Below, piece by piece: positions 8,373-16,773 of a stretch of 64,000 nucleotides of DNA. Where the stretch lies: assembly GCF_000418325.1 (NCBI RefSeq), contig NC_021658.1:1364001-1428000 (forward strand), in the 5' to 3' direction. Below the pieces are notes generated by a model. That model was not told where the DNA came from. It saw nothing but the letters and a program-made list of their open reading frames with translations, and ran no database searches. Origin of the DNA: Sorangium cellulosum So0157-2. Its GTDB lineage: Bacteria > Myxococcota_A > Polyangia > Polyangiales > Polyangiaceae. The position numbers and the translations under genes were made by a program. Within the stretch, counting starts at the first letter, position 1; every line of letters begins with the position of its first letter.

Positions 8373-8906
8373 CCCGTCACTTCCATCCTTACTTCTGCAG
8401 CCTGGACCGTGCCGCTCGGGCCCCCATGGCCGGAGCTGGCGAGCTCCTGGTATCGGTTCGAGCTCGGCTTCAAAGATCCGCGAGAACGTGGACGAACGAT
8501 CGGCGCGGCGCTGGCCCGTGGCAGCCGCGTCGCCTGCGCGCTGGCCGCCAGCGCTGCCGGGGCGCTCATCGTCGGAGGCCCGATTGCCGGAGGCCGGATG
8601 CCTCGCGGTCGTCGTGAACGACGGTCCTCCTCGACCGCCGCCCGGAGGTCGTGAGCACGCCTCGTGCCAGGTTCAGCGATGGTATGGGTCGTCCGGCCAT
8701 CACGCTCTCTGCGGAAAAGGCACGGCCGAGCCGGAAATGCGGGCCGATTCGACGATACCTGCCGCGGATCGCACCGTGACAAGTCACGGGTTGTACCGTG
8801 ACTTGTCACGGGCCGCAGCGTGAGGCGCTGACGCGGCGCCGGCTGCTCGTGGGCTCGGTGTTCTGGTCCTCGATGCCCGCGGAGGCCTGAGCCGCGTCGT
8901 GCGCTC
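8373..8906. other. 534-bp intergenic region with paired palindromes
   Basis: Lies between the stop of the histidine kinase gene and the start of the membrane-protein operon, both on the minus strand. Open frames here are short and lack coding signals. The only clear structure is the pair of palindromes at 8774-8811. Confidence 0.5.
8774..8811. promoter_or_regulatory. Two 16-bp palindromes 22 bp apart (operator candidate)
   Basis: CCGTGACAAGTCACGG (8774-8789) and CCGTGACTTGTCACGG (8796-8811). Each is a 7+7 inverted repeat around AA or TT, and one is the exact reverse complement of the other. Their centres are 22 bp apart, about two helical turns, as expected for two dimers binding the same DNA face. 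The pair could also form one long hairpin. The regulator is unknown. Confidence 0.6.
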
Positions 8907-11900
8907 CTAGGGCGAGGGCGGCCCCCCGTCGACTGCCTGCGGCCGCCCCTTTTTCGCTCCGCGCGCTGCCAGTACCCCGATGGCCATCAGGAGCTCCGTC
9001 GGCTGGATCGGCTTCGCAAGGTGCGTCTGGAACCCCGCGAGCAGCGCTCTCATGCGGTCCTCGTTTCCGGCGTACGCGGTGAGCGCCACGGCCGGCACGT
9101 CCCCGCCGCGCTCCTGCGGCAGCGCCCGCACCCGGCGGATGAGCTCGTAGCCATCCATCCCGCGCATCCCGATATCGCTCACGAGCACGTCCGGCCTCTC
9201 CAGCTCGAGCAGCCTCAGCGCCTCTTCCGCTGATCCTGCGAGCCTGACGCGCGCCTTGCGTTCTTCGATGAAGGTCCTGACCATGTCGCGGGTATCCAGG
9301 GCATCGTCCACGAAGAGCACCGAGATGCCGCTCAGGTCGGAGAGCTCGCAGAGGTCATCGACGCTCGCCCGGGCATCGACCTCCCGCCCGTCCGTGCCGC
9401 TCTCCGCCGGGGCGCGGGCGACGCCGAGCGGGAGCTCCACGGTGAAGGTCGCGCCCTTTCCCACGCCGGCGCTCGTCGCCCGCACGGCGCCGCCGTGGAG
9501 CTCGACCAAGTGCTTCACGATGGCGAGCCCCAGGCCCAGCCCGCCGTGCCGCCGCGTCGTCGAGGCGTCGGCCTGGCGGAAGCGCTCGAAGACGTGGGGG
9601 AGGAACTCGGGCTTGATGCCTTCCCCGGTGTCCGAGACGGTGATGTCGACGTGATCGCCGGCGCGGGAGACCTTCACCTGTACACTCCCGCCCTCCGGGG
9701 TGAACTTGATGGCATTGCTCAGGAGGTTCCACACCACCTGTTGCAGCCGGCTCGGATCGCCGCGCGTCACGCCCACGGCGGGGCTCGAGATTTTCTCGAG
9801 CTGGATCCCTTTCGCCTCCGCCGAGGGCGCGACGGACGAGACGGCCGCGCCGACCACGTCGTGCAGGTCGAGGGGCTGCACGTCCAGACGGAGCTTGCCA
9901 GACGTGATGCGGCCCATGTCGAGCAGGTCCTCGATGAGCTGCGCCTGCGCGCGGGCGTTGCGGTCGATGACGGCGAGCCCCTTGCAGAGGTCCTCGTCCT
10001 CGCGGCTCGACCGACGGCGCAGGAGGTGCAACCAGCCGAGGATGGCGGTGAGCGGCGTGCGCAGCTCGTGGCTGACCGTCGAGAGGAACTCGTCCTTCAG
10101 CCGGTTCGCCCGCTCGGCCTCGCTGCGCGCGGCCTGCTCCACCTCGAGCAGGCGCGTCCTCTCTTCCTCCGCCTGCTTGCGGTCGGTGATATCGATCACC
10201 GAGCCGACATAACCAAGAAACGCGCCGCTCGGGCTGAACCGCGGGGCCGCCGCGTCGATGCACCACCGGTAGCGCCCGTCACGGCGGCGGAGGCGGTAGT
10301 CGAGGCGGAACGGCTCCCGCCTGGCGTTGGCGGCGCGGAAGATGCTCGCCGAGCGCTCGGCGTCCTCCGGATGAACCAGGTCGAGCCAACCGAACCCGAG
10401 GCCGGTGGCCTGAGCCTGCCCCGTGAAGTCGGACCAGACCTTGTTGAGGTAGGTGCAGCGGGCGTCGGGCCCGGTCACCCATATCATCACGGGGGAGTTG
10501 TCGGCGATGTTGCGGAATCGCTCCTCGCTCTCGCGGATCGCGTCCGCGGCCGCTCGCTTCTCCGTGATGTCGGTGACCATGCCGATCATGGAACGAGGCT
10601 GTCCGGCCTCGTCGTGCTCGACGGTGCCGAGGTCCGTGACCCAGCGGATCTGCCCGTCGGGGCGGACGATGCGGAACTCGATCGCATAGCCCGTCCGCCC
10701 CTCGAGGGCCGTTTGCGCCTCCGCCCGGACCCGCGTCCGGTCGTCGGGGTGAATCCTCCGCTCGAACGCCTCGAGCGTCCCCTCGAACGTGCCAGGTGGG
10801 ATCCCGAAGATGCCGCACACCTCGTCGGACCAGACGACGCGGCCGGTGACGAGATCCCACTCCCACACGCCGGTCTGCCCGGCGCGCAGCGCCAGCCGCA
10901 GCCGCGCCTCGTTCTCCCGCAGCGCCTCCTCGGCGTGCTTGCGCTCGGTGATATCCCGGACGACCCCGAGCATCACGAGCTCGTTCCCCGCGCGCTCGAA
11001 GGCGCCGGTCGACGCCACCCACAGGACGGTGCCGTCGGCGTGCAGGACGCGGTACTCATCCATGTAATGGGCTTCGGACAGCCTGGATCGAGCCTGCTCT
11101 ATCGCCAGGTCGGCCGTGCGGACGACGGCGGCGCGGTCCTCGGGATGGATGGTCCCGAGCCAGCGCGCATAATCCACCCGGCCGCTCCCCGGACGGCGCC
11201 CCTCGAAGAGCGCCCACGCCTCGGGCGTCCACGCTGCCGCTCCGCTGTCGATGTTGAATTCCCACAGGCCGATCCGACCGGCGCGGCTGGCTCGCCGCAG
11301 CCGCTCCTGGTTCCTGCTCAACGCCTCGCTGTTGCGTCGCTCGTCGGCGACGACGGCCAGCACCAGCGTGGTCAAGGTGGTAGCGCCGATGAACTGCTGG
11401 AGCAGCGCGAACTGAAACCCCTCGGGGGTGCCGAACGGCCCGTGCCCCTCGGTCGTGGCCTGGATCGCGACGACCGCGACCGGGACCATTGCCGCGGCCG
11501 CGCCACGAACTCCCCACGTCAATGCCGCCCAGGTCAGGGCGGGGAAGGTCAGCCACGGGCGGACCATGCGGGAGGATTCGGGCCCGAAGCTCAGCCAGGC
11601 CAGGGCCCAGGCGGCCGCCGTGCACAGCGCGAGGTGCAGCCACCGCTCCCGGTCCCGGCCGACCGGCTCGCCATGCGCCCAGCTCAGCACGAGGGGCGTC
11701 ACCACGATCACCCCCGTCACGTCGCCGACCCACCAGTTGAGCCATGTCGCGGGCGCCTGCCTGAAGCCCTGGTCGAGCGCGCCGGCCAGCGCGAACGTCC
11801 CTGCAGTGGCGGCGATGGCCGAGCTGCCCAGCGCGGCGGCGCTGACGAGGAGCACGTCGGTCAGGCGCGTGAGCGCCGGCCGCAGGCGAGCGCGGCGCAG

Positions 11901-12206
11901 CGCCCAAGCGCCGCCCAGGGCCGCCAGCGTGTTCCCGGACGCGAGGGCGGCCTTCACCCACAGCGGGAGGGACGGCGCTCTCAGGAGGAACGCGGCCACC
12001 GTCCCGGCGAACACCGCCGGCCACAGCCGCGGGCCCCCGAGGAGGAGCCCGGCGAGCGCGACCCCCGCGGCGGGAAACACCGGGGAGGCGGCGCCGCCGA
12101 CCGTCGCCCACTGGAGACCCAACAAAGCCAGGAGGAAGTAGCTCGTGAACAACGCGGCGGCAGGGCCAAGGCGACGTGACCAGCCAGCGTTTCCGCCTGT
12201 TCTCAC
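8907..12206 (-). CDS. MASE1-PAS hybrid sensor histidine kinase with receiver domain
   Basis: 1099 residues from a GTG at 12206, chosen because AAGGAGGTG lies 4-6 nt upstream. Domains: a MASE1 multi-helix membrane sensor (about 10-280), three PAS/PAC repeats (starting GRIGLWEFN, GQTGVWEWD, NSPVMIWVTG), HisKA with SHELRTPLTAILGW (phospho-acceptor His about residue 713), HATPase with NLLSNAIKF, DTGEGI and GLGLGLAIV, then a C-terminal receiver with acceptor Asp about residue 1011 (VLVSDIGMRGMDGYE) and conserved Lys (HLAKP). It autophosphorylates and relays internally, then presumably to an unlinked regulator. No response regulator lies alongside, so it is an orphan, common in myxobacteria. Confidence 0.93.
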   Translation of the reverse strand: MRTGGNAGWSRRLGPAAALFTSYFLLALLGLQWATVGGAASPVFPAAGVALAGLLLGGPRLWPAVFAGTVAAFLLRAPSLPLWVKAALASGNTLAALGGAWALRRARLRPALTRLTDVLLVSAAALGSSAIAATAGTFALAGALDQGFRQAPATWLNWWVGDVTGVIVVTPLVLSWAHGEPVGRDRERWLHLALCTAAAWALAWLSFGPESSRMVRPWLTFPALTWAALTWGVRGAAAAMVPVAVVAIQATTEGHGPFGTPEGFQFALLQQFIGATTLTTLVLAVVADERRNSEALSRNQERLRRASRAGRIGLWEFNIDSGAAAWTPEAWALFEGRRPGSGRVDYARWLGTIHPEDRAAVVRTADLAIEQARSRLSEAHYMDEYRVLHADGTVLWVASTGAFERAGNELVMLGVVRDITERKHAEEALRENEARLRLALRAGQTGVWEWDLVTGRVVWSDEVCGIFGIPPGTFEGTLEAFERRIHPDDRTRVRAEAQTALEGRTGYAIEFRIVRPDGQIRWVTDLGTVEHDEAGQPRSMIGMVTDITEKRAAADAIRESEERFRNIADNSPVMIWVTGPDARCTYLNKVWSDFTGQAQATGLGFGWLDLVHPEDAERSASIFRAANARREPFRLDYRLRRRDGRYRWCIDAAAPRFSPSGAFLGYVGSVIDITDRKQAEEERTRLLEVEQAARSEAERANRLKDEFLSTVSHELRTPLTAILGWLHLLRRRSSREDEDLCKGLAVIDRNARAQAQLIEDLLDMGRITSGKLRLDVQPLDLHDVVGAAVSSVAPSAEAKGIQLEKISSPAVGVTRGDPSRLQQVVWNLLSNAIKFTPEGGSVQVKVSRAGDHVDITVSDTGEGIKPEFLPHVFERFRQADASTTRRHGGLGLGLAIVKHLVELHGGAVRATSAGVGKGATFTVELPLGVARAPAESGTDGREVDARASVDDLCELSDLSGISVLFVDDALDTRDMVRTFIEERKARVRLAGSAEEALRLLELERPDVLVSDIGMRGMDGYELIRRVRALPQERGGDVPAVALTAYAGNEDRMRALLAGFQTHLAKPIQPTELLMAIGVLAARGAKKGRPQAVDGGPPSP

Positions 12207-12631
12207 GGCGCACCTCCTTCCGCCTTCCGCCTTCCGCCGCGCGATGCGCGGGGCGTGCGGGCCGGCTGTTGCTCGGTCGGCGGTCTCGGCATCTCGCGGA
12301 TCACCTCGCTCGCAGGGCTCGAGACGCAGGAGAGACCCTCCTCGGCGATGCGTCTCCGAGGCGCCAGAGCGAATTACATGGCGAGGGTGCATTTGATGTA
12401 TGAACGTCTCTCGGACCTGCGTGCGAGCTTTCTCTTACGCATGAAGGAGGAGCCGTCCAGACTCCCAGCCTCCCAGCCGCTGCGCTGGCGAGCGCAGCGC
12501 GCGGCGGCGGCGGGGCGGCGGCGACACGGGTCGCGGCGGCGGCGGGCGGCCGCCGCCGGCCGGACTGCGCGGGATGGTCCCTGGCCCGCGAGCAGGGCGG
12601 ATCGGCTCCAGGAGGAGGATTCAGGAGAGCG
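12207..12631. other. Intergenic region upstream of the histidine kinase
   Basis: 425 bp between two minus-strand genes. It contains a run of CCTTCCG repeats (12214-12236) whose complement supplies the Shine-Dalgarno sequence of the kinase. No ORF here looks coding. Confidence 0.45.
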
Positions 12632-13537
12632 TCACGGCGCGACGGAGCCCCGGGCCGCCGCGCGCTTCGCTTCTGCCTTCAGCTTCTTCAGGTGTCCGTG
12701 CAGGGTCTCCGAGTCGAGGCCATGCAGCGTCAACCGAAAGCCGGCCTCCAGCGTCGATCTGGGCACCATGGGATGATGGTTGTGGACCAAGGCGACAGGC
12801 AGCGGGTCGTTCAGGATCTTGCCGACGTAGAGCGCGATGATCTCGTCCAGCTGCAGCGAGCTGCTCGCCCGCCAGAAATGGTGGTCGGACAGGAACAGCG
12901 CATAGAGCGGCGTGTAGAGCTCGATGGCGGTCTGCAGGTCGACGACGTTCAGCCAGGTGTTCGGGAGGTCGTCCACGCTCGCGTCGTCATCGGTGATGGC
13001 AGAGTAGTCGATCTCGCTCCGGGGCTCGATCTCACGCCCCTCTGCGCGGAGCTTCTCGTTCAGCTCGATGATGAAGTTGTAGAACGTCAGATCATGGACC
13101 GTGAACGTGTTGTCCAGCAGGTCCTCCAGCCTCCTGGTCCTCAGCGGCGTGGTCGTCTCGATGTCGATGCCCGGGACGTTGTCCTCGATGAACTTCAAGA
13201 TCTCCGTGCCGATCGTGAAGTGGCGCAGGATGAGGTAATTGGCCTCCGGGGTGACGAAGAGCCTCAGGCCCCAGTAAATGGACCGATGCAACAACCACGG
13301 AGATTGCCAGCTCGCCGGGGCGAGGATCTTCATGAGCTTGATCCCGGAGATCGACAGGCGGGCGAACGGCCTGACGATCGGCATCACGACCCTGCGCGTG
13401 AAGCTGCGCTGGCTCTTCAGGAGGGCGGCCTTGGCCTTCTCGTCGATCGGCAACGACCGGTCCAGGTACAAGGCCAGCCACGGATCGGGATCGCTGGGGT
13501 CGTGCTTCATCTTCCTGAAAAAGTCCTGAAAGTCCAT
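12632..13537 (-). CDS. Unknown protein of ketosynthase/diiron-protein operon
   Basis: 301 residues, no signal peptide. Mostly helical with a hydrophobic surface region (RSIYWGLRLFVTPEANYLIL) and several conserved-looking His/Glu/Asp positions (HDLTFYNFIIELNE, LFLSDHHFW, HNHHPMVP). I do not recognise a named family with confidence. Its ATG is 1 nt after the stop of the diiron-protein gene (TGAcATG), so the two are translationally coupled. Context suggests it acts on or carries the fatty-acyl-type product of the operon, perhaps at the membrane; that is inference only. Confidence 0.7.
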   Translation of the reverse strand: MDFQDFFRKMKHDPSDPDPWLALYLDRSLPIDEKAKAALLKSQRSFTRRVVMPIVRPFARLSISGIKLMKILAPASWQSPWLLHRSIYWGLRLFVTPEANYLILRHFTIGTEILKFIEDNVPGIDIETTTPLRTRRLEDLLDNTFTVHDLTFYNFIIELNEKLRAEGREIEPRSEIDYSAITDDDASVDDLPNTWLNVVDLQTAIELYTPLYALFLSDHHFWRASSSLQLDEIIALYVGKILNDPLPVALVHNHHPMVPRSTLEAGFRLTLHGLDSETLHGHLKKLKAEAKRAAARGSVAP

Positions 13538-13538
13538 G

Positions 13539-14237
13539 TCAGTAGCTCCCGATCTCCTCGAGCTGGAGGCGGTAGAGCCGCGCGGTGACCCGGGCGGTCT
13601 TGAGGATCCTCGGCGCCATCCCCGGGAGGTTCGAGATGCCGGAGCGGAGCGCCTCCTCCAGCTCGCCCAGGTGATCTTCGTCGGCCTTCGCGTGATAGAG
13701 ATAGAAGCTGACGGCCTGCGCCTCCAGGCGGAGCGCGGACCGCACGTGCTCGGCCCACTGGGCCGCGACCCGCTTGCCGAGGCCTTCGATGATGTACATG
13801 GCGCCGAGGAGATCGAACGGGTTCGGCTGATCGGCTCGGTGGAAGATCCAGGCAGACAGGGCCTCGCTGCCGATGTTGAGCTCGTGCCGCGCGAGCCCGG
13901 CCGGGTCGCCGCCGCTCTTCAGGTAGTCCTGCTCCAGCATCAGGTAATCGCGGTGCTCCGCGGCCGCGTGGCGGATGAAGCGCGAGCGCAGCTCGGCGAA
14001 CTCGTGGCCGATGTTGGAGGCGGCGCGCGCGATCCAGAGCGCCCCGTTCATGACCTGCGCCCGGTGGTTCAGGAGGAGCTCGTGGTAATCGGCCAGGCGA
14101 ATCCGACGCTCGAGCACGCGCCGCACGATCGGGATGTGATGCACCTGGGACTCGAAATCAAGCCAGATGGACGACAGCCCGCGCAGGACGGCCTGCGGTG
14201 AGTCCTCGTCTCGAGGCGACGTACGTTCCGGAAGCAT
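13539..14237 (-). CDS. Heme-oxygenase-like diiron oxidase/oxygenase (HDO)
   Basis: 232 residues, all-helical PqqC/TenA-like fold. The helix FYLYHAKADEDHLGELE gives H182-x3-D186-x2-H189, the spacing of the last three metal ligands in heme-oxygenase-like diiron oxidases such as CADD, SznF and UndA. E151 (YIIEG) and E94/H95 (AAAEHRDYL) are suitable for the others. Such enzymes use O2 for desaturation, decarboxylation or N-oxidation. GGGAGG sits 6 nt before the ATG at 14237, 28 nt after the ketosynthase stop. The likely substrate is the ketosynthase product or its fatty acid precursor (inference). Confidence 0.8.
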   Translation of the reverse strand: MLPERTSPRDEDSPQAVLRGLSSIWLDFESQVHHIPIVRRVLERRIRLADYHELLLNHRAQVMNGALWIARAASNIGHEFAELRSRFIRHAAAEHRDYLMLEQDYLKSGGDPAGLARHELNIGSEALSAWIFHRADQPNPFDLLGAMYIIEGLGKRVAAQWAEHVRSALRLEAQAVSFYLYHAKADEDHLGELEEALRSGISNLPGMAPRILKTARVTARLYRLQLEEIGSY

Positions 14238-14265
14238 GCCGAACCTCCCTGGTGATGACGGCGGG

Positions 14266-15396
14266 TCAGACGACGGTGAGCAGCATGAAGGCGATGACGC
14301 AGCGGCCGCTCTCCGGGATGAAGCCGAGGACCTGCTGGCCCGGCTGCAGATCCCGCTCCTCGAGCAGCTGGTGCAGCATGAGGAGGATGGATGCGGCCCC
14401 CGTGTTCCCCTGGGAATAGAGGTTCGTGAACCAGCGAGCTTCGGGCACCATCGCGCCGGTCTTCGCGAGCAGCTTGACCATCTCTCCGCGGAGGGAGTGG
14501 GACGAGTAGTGCGCGAGGAAGTGGTCGATGGCGCCGGGCCTCAGCTGCCGCCGATCGACGAGCTCGAGGTAGTGCTTCGCCCAGACGGGGAACATGCGGT
14601 AAAGCAGCTCGAAGTCCTGCTTGAGGACGACGGCGCCCTGCTGCGCCGCGAGCGCGGGGCTGTCGTAGTGACTCCAGGGCTTCCTCTCGCCCGCTCGGTT
14701 CCTGGCGGTCCCCGCGTACATGCAGGGGTCGAAGCGGTCGGCGTAGGAGCAGAGATCGATCCAGTCCACCCGCAGGGAGCGGCGCCCTTCGTTCGGCCGG
14801 GTCTCCAGGAGCCAGGCGCCGGCCCCGTCGGAGAGGGTCCAGCGGAGGAACTCGGTCTCCATCAAGGCGGAGGAGCCCTCGCCTTCCTGCTCCCGACCGG
14901 CATAGAAGCCGGGCCGGAAGAAGCGGCTGGAGAGCTCGGCGGCGCAGGCCACGCCGCAGTCGTGCTCGCCCGCCTTGAGCTGGAGGTAGGCGGACTTGAA
15001 CGCCATCATGCTGCTGGCACAGACGCTCTGGAAGCTGGCGATCTCCATGGGCCGCAGGCCGAGCTCGCCGTGGACCGCGCTGGCGAAGCCGGGGACGAGG
15101 AGGTCGCCCTGCGTTGTGGCCGCCGCCAGGAAAGAGAGCCTCTCCGCGGCGATCTCGCTGCGGGAGAGCGCGTCCCGGATCGCCCGAGCCGCCATGTCTG
15201 CGCTGGTGTGGAGGTGCGCCCCGTCCGGCGTCACCGCATAATGACGTGTCTTGATGCCGTTCTGCCGGAGGACGAAGCGCCCGAGCCTGGAGCGCCTGTC
15301 GTCGATCTTGCCGATGTACTGCTCCATCTCGTCGTTGGGGACCGGCTTGCCAGGCAAGAAAGCGCCAGTGCTGGTGATGTAGACGGAACGATCCAT
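14266..15396 (-). CDS. StlD/DarB-type beta-ketoacyl synthase III
   Basis: 376 residues, longer than FabH (about 317). The N-terminal part (LRQNGIKTRHYAV) resembles StlD/DarB ketosynthases that build cyclohexanedione and dialkylresorcinol skeletons. The KASIII triad is intact: C126 in SVCASSMMAF, a His in DHFLAHYSSH (about 296), and N331 in SQGNTGAAS. The reaction is presumably decarboxylation-free or Claisen-type condensation of acyl thioesters. It is first in the three-gene minus operon; there is no DarA aromatase or DarC-like regulator nearby, so the product differs from classical dialkylresorcinols or is finished elsewhere. GAGAGGGATC precedes the ATG. Confidence 0.85.
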   Translation of the reverse strand: MDRSVYITSTGAFLPGKPVPNDEMEQYIGKIDDRRSRLGRFVLRQNGIKTRHYAVTPDGAHLHTSADMAARAIRDALSRSEIAAERLSFLAAATTQGDLLVPGFASAVHGELGLRPMEIASFQSVCASSMMAFKSAYLQLKAGEHDCGVACAAELSSRFFRPGFYAGREQEGEGSSALMETEFLRWTLSDGAGAWLLETRPNEGRRSLRVDWIDLCSYADRFDPCMYAGTARNRAGERKPWSHYDSPALAAQQGAVVLKQDFELLYRMFPVWAKHYLELVDRRQLRPGAIDHFLAHYSSHSLRGEMVKLLAKTGAMVPEARWFTNLYSQGNTGAASILLMLHQLLEERDLQPGQQVLGFIPESGRCVIAFMLLTVV

Positions 15397-15600
15397 GATC
15401 CCTCTCCGTGGCAGCGATGGGCTGGGGGCTCGTCACGGCGGCCATCGACACTACCTCAGTCGCCCTCGCCGGGCCGAGAGCTAACGATGTCCGCCGGTCG
15501 CGTCGTTGCGCTCTCGCGTGCGTCCGTCTTGGCCGGAACCTGCGGGAGCATCGAGATCCGCGGCAGCGGCGCCCTTGCGTTCGCAAAGGCCAGAGACCAG

Positions 15601-15623
15601 GGAGCACGTCACCGGCGTGCTCC
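15601..15623. promoter_or_regulatory. Inverted repeat in divergent promoter region
   Basis: GGAGCACG / CGTGCTCC, perfect 8-bp arms around a 7-nt spacer, 64 bp upstream of the BKACE start and in the 291-bp gap to the divergent ketosynthase operon. Suitable as an operator controlling one or both operons. No regulator gene is adjacent. Confidence 0.45.
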
Positions 15624-15687
15624 GGCGCGCCGACGCGTACGACCTCCGCACCCCCGGTTCGACGGCGACCTGAAGCGAGGGATCCGC

Positions 15688-16746
15688 ATGAACTTTCTGG
15701 ATGATTCCCTGTTTCCCGAGAATCAAGAGAAGCTCGTCATCACGGTGGCGCCGTACGGGCCGGAGTGGGAGCCGGCCGATTTTCCGGAGGACATCGCGGT
15801 GACGATGGCCGAACAGGTCCAGAAGGCGGTGGACTGTTACAACGCGGGCGCGACCGTGGTGCACGTGCACGCGCGCGACGCGGACGGCAAGGGCTCGAAG
15901 CGGCTGTCGATGTTCAACGAGCTGCTGGCGCGCCTGCGCGACGCGGTGCCCGACATGATCCTGCAGGTCGGCGGGTCGATCTCCTTCTCCCCGGAGAGCG
16001 AGGGGGAGCAGGCCAAATGGCTGAGCGACGACACGCGCCACAGGCTGGCCGAGCTCTCGCCGAAGCCCGACCAGGTCACGATCGCGATCAACACCACCCA
16101 GATGAACGTCGTCGAGCTGATGAGCGAGGACGACGTCGCCGGCAGCTCGTTCGCGCGGCCGGACGTCCACGAGGCCTACCGCGAGATGACCGTGCCGGCC
16201 GGCCCGGCCTGGGTCGAGGAGCACCTGAGGCGGCTCTCGGGGGCGGGCATCCAGCCTCACTTTCAGCTCGCCAACATCCCCCAGCTCGAGACCGTGGAGC
16301 GCCTGATCCGCCGCGGCGTCTACGCCGGGCCGCTCAACGTCACGTGGGTCGCCATCGGCGGCGGGTTCGACGGGCCGAACCCTTACAACATGATGGAGTT
16401 CATCCGACGCGTGCCCGACGGCGCCTGCCTGACGCTGGAGACCCTCATGCGGAACGTGTTGCCGATCAACACGATGGCGATCGCGATGGGGCTGCACGCC
16501 CGCTGCGGCATCGAGGACACGCTCTGGGGACGCAAGGGGCAGCGCATGACCTCCGTGCAGCAGATCGAGCAGACCGTCCGCATCGCGCGCGAGCTCGGCC
16601 GCGAGCTCGCGGACGGCAAGGAGGCCCGCCGCATCTACAAGATCGGCGAGACGTACCGGAGCGCCGACGAGGCGCTCGCGAAGCTCGGCTATGCGCCCAA
16701 CCGCAAGGTGGGCGAGCGAGGGGTGCCGCTGCGCGCGGCGGCCTAG
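15688..16746 (+). CDS. Beta-keto acid cleavage enzyme (BKACE/DUF849)
   Basis: 352 residues from ATG 15688, with GCGAGG upstream. The BKACE family (founding member Kce) transfers the acyl part of a beta-keto acid with acetyl-CoA to give acetoacetate and an acyl-CoA, using a TIM barrel and one zinc. Seen here: KLVITVAPYG start, the zinc-binding VVHVHARD motif, and late ETLMRNVLPINTMAIAMGL region. Substrate class cannot be read from sequence. First gene of a plus operon with a quinone-oxidoreductase-like and a TauD-like enzyme; divergent from the ketosynthase operon, whose products would also be beta-keto compounds. Confidence 0.88.
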   Translation: MNFLDDSLFPENQEKLVITVAPYGPEWEPADFPEDIAVTMAEQVQKAVDCYNAGATVVHVHARDADGKGSKRLSMFNELLARLRDAVPDMILQVGGSISFSPESEGEQAKWLSDDTRHRLAELSPKPDQVTIAINTTQMNVVELMSEDDVAGSSFARPDVHEAYREMTVPAGPAWVEEHLRRLSGAGIQPHFQLANIPQLETVERLIRRGVYAGPLNVTWVAIGGGFDGPNPYNMMEFIRRVPDGACLTLETLMRNVLPINTMAIAMGLHARCGIEDTLWGRKGQRMTSVQQIEQTVRIARELGRELADGKEARRIYKIGETYRSADEALAKLGYAPNRKVGERGVPLRAAA

Positions 16747-16773
16747 CGCCGGGGCGAGATCCGGGGGAGCTCG

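Noticed and set aside
8369..8809. 146-codon minus-strand ORF
   Set aside because: No coding character, overlaps the next gene start and runs through the palindrome pair.
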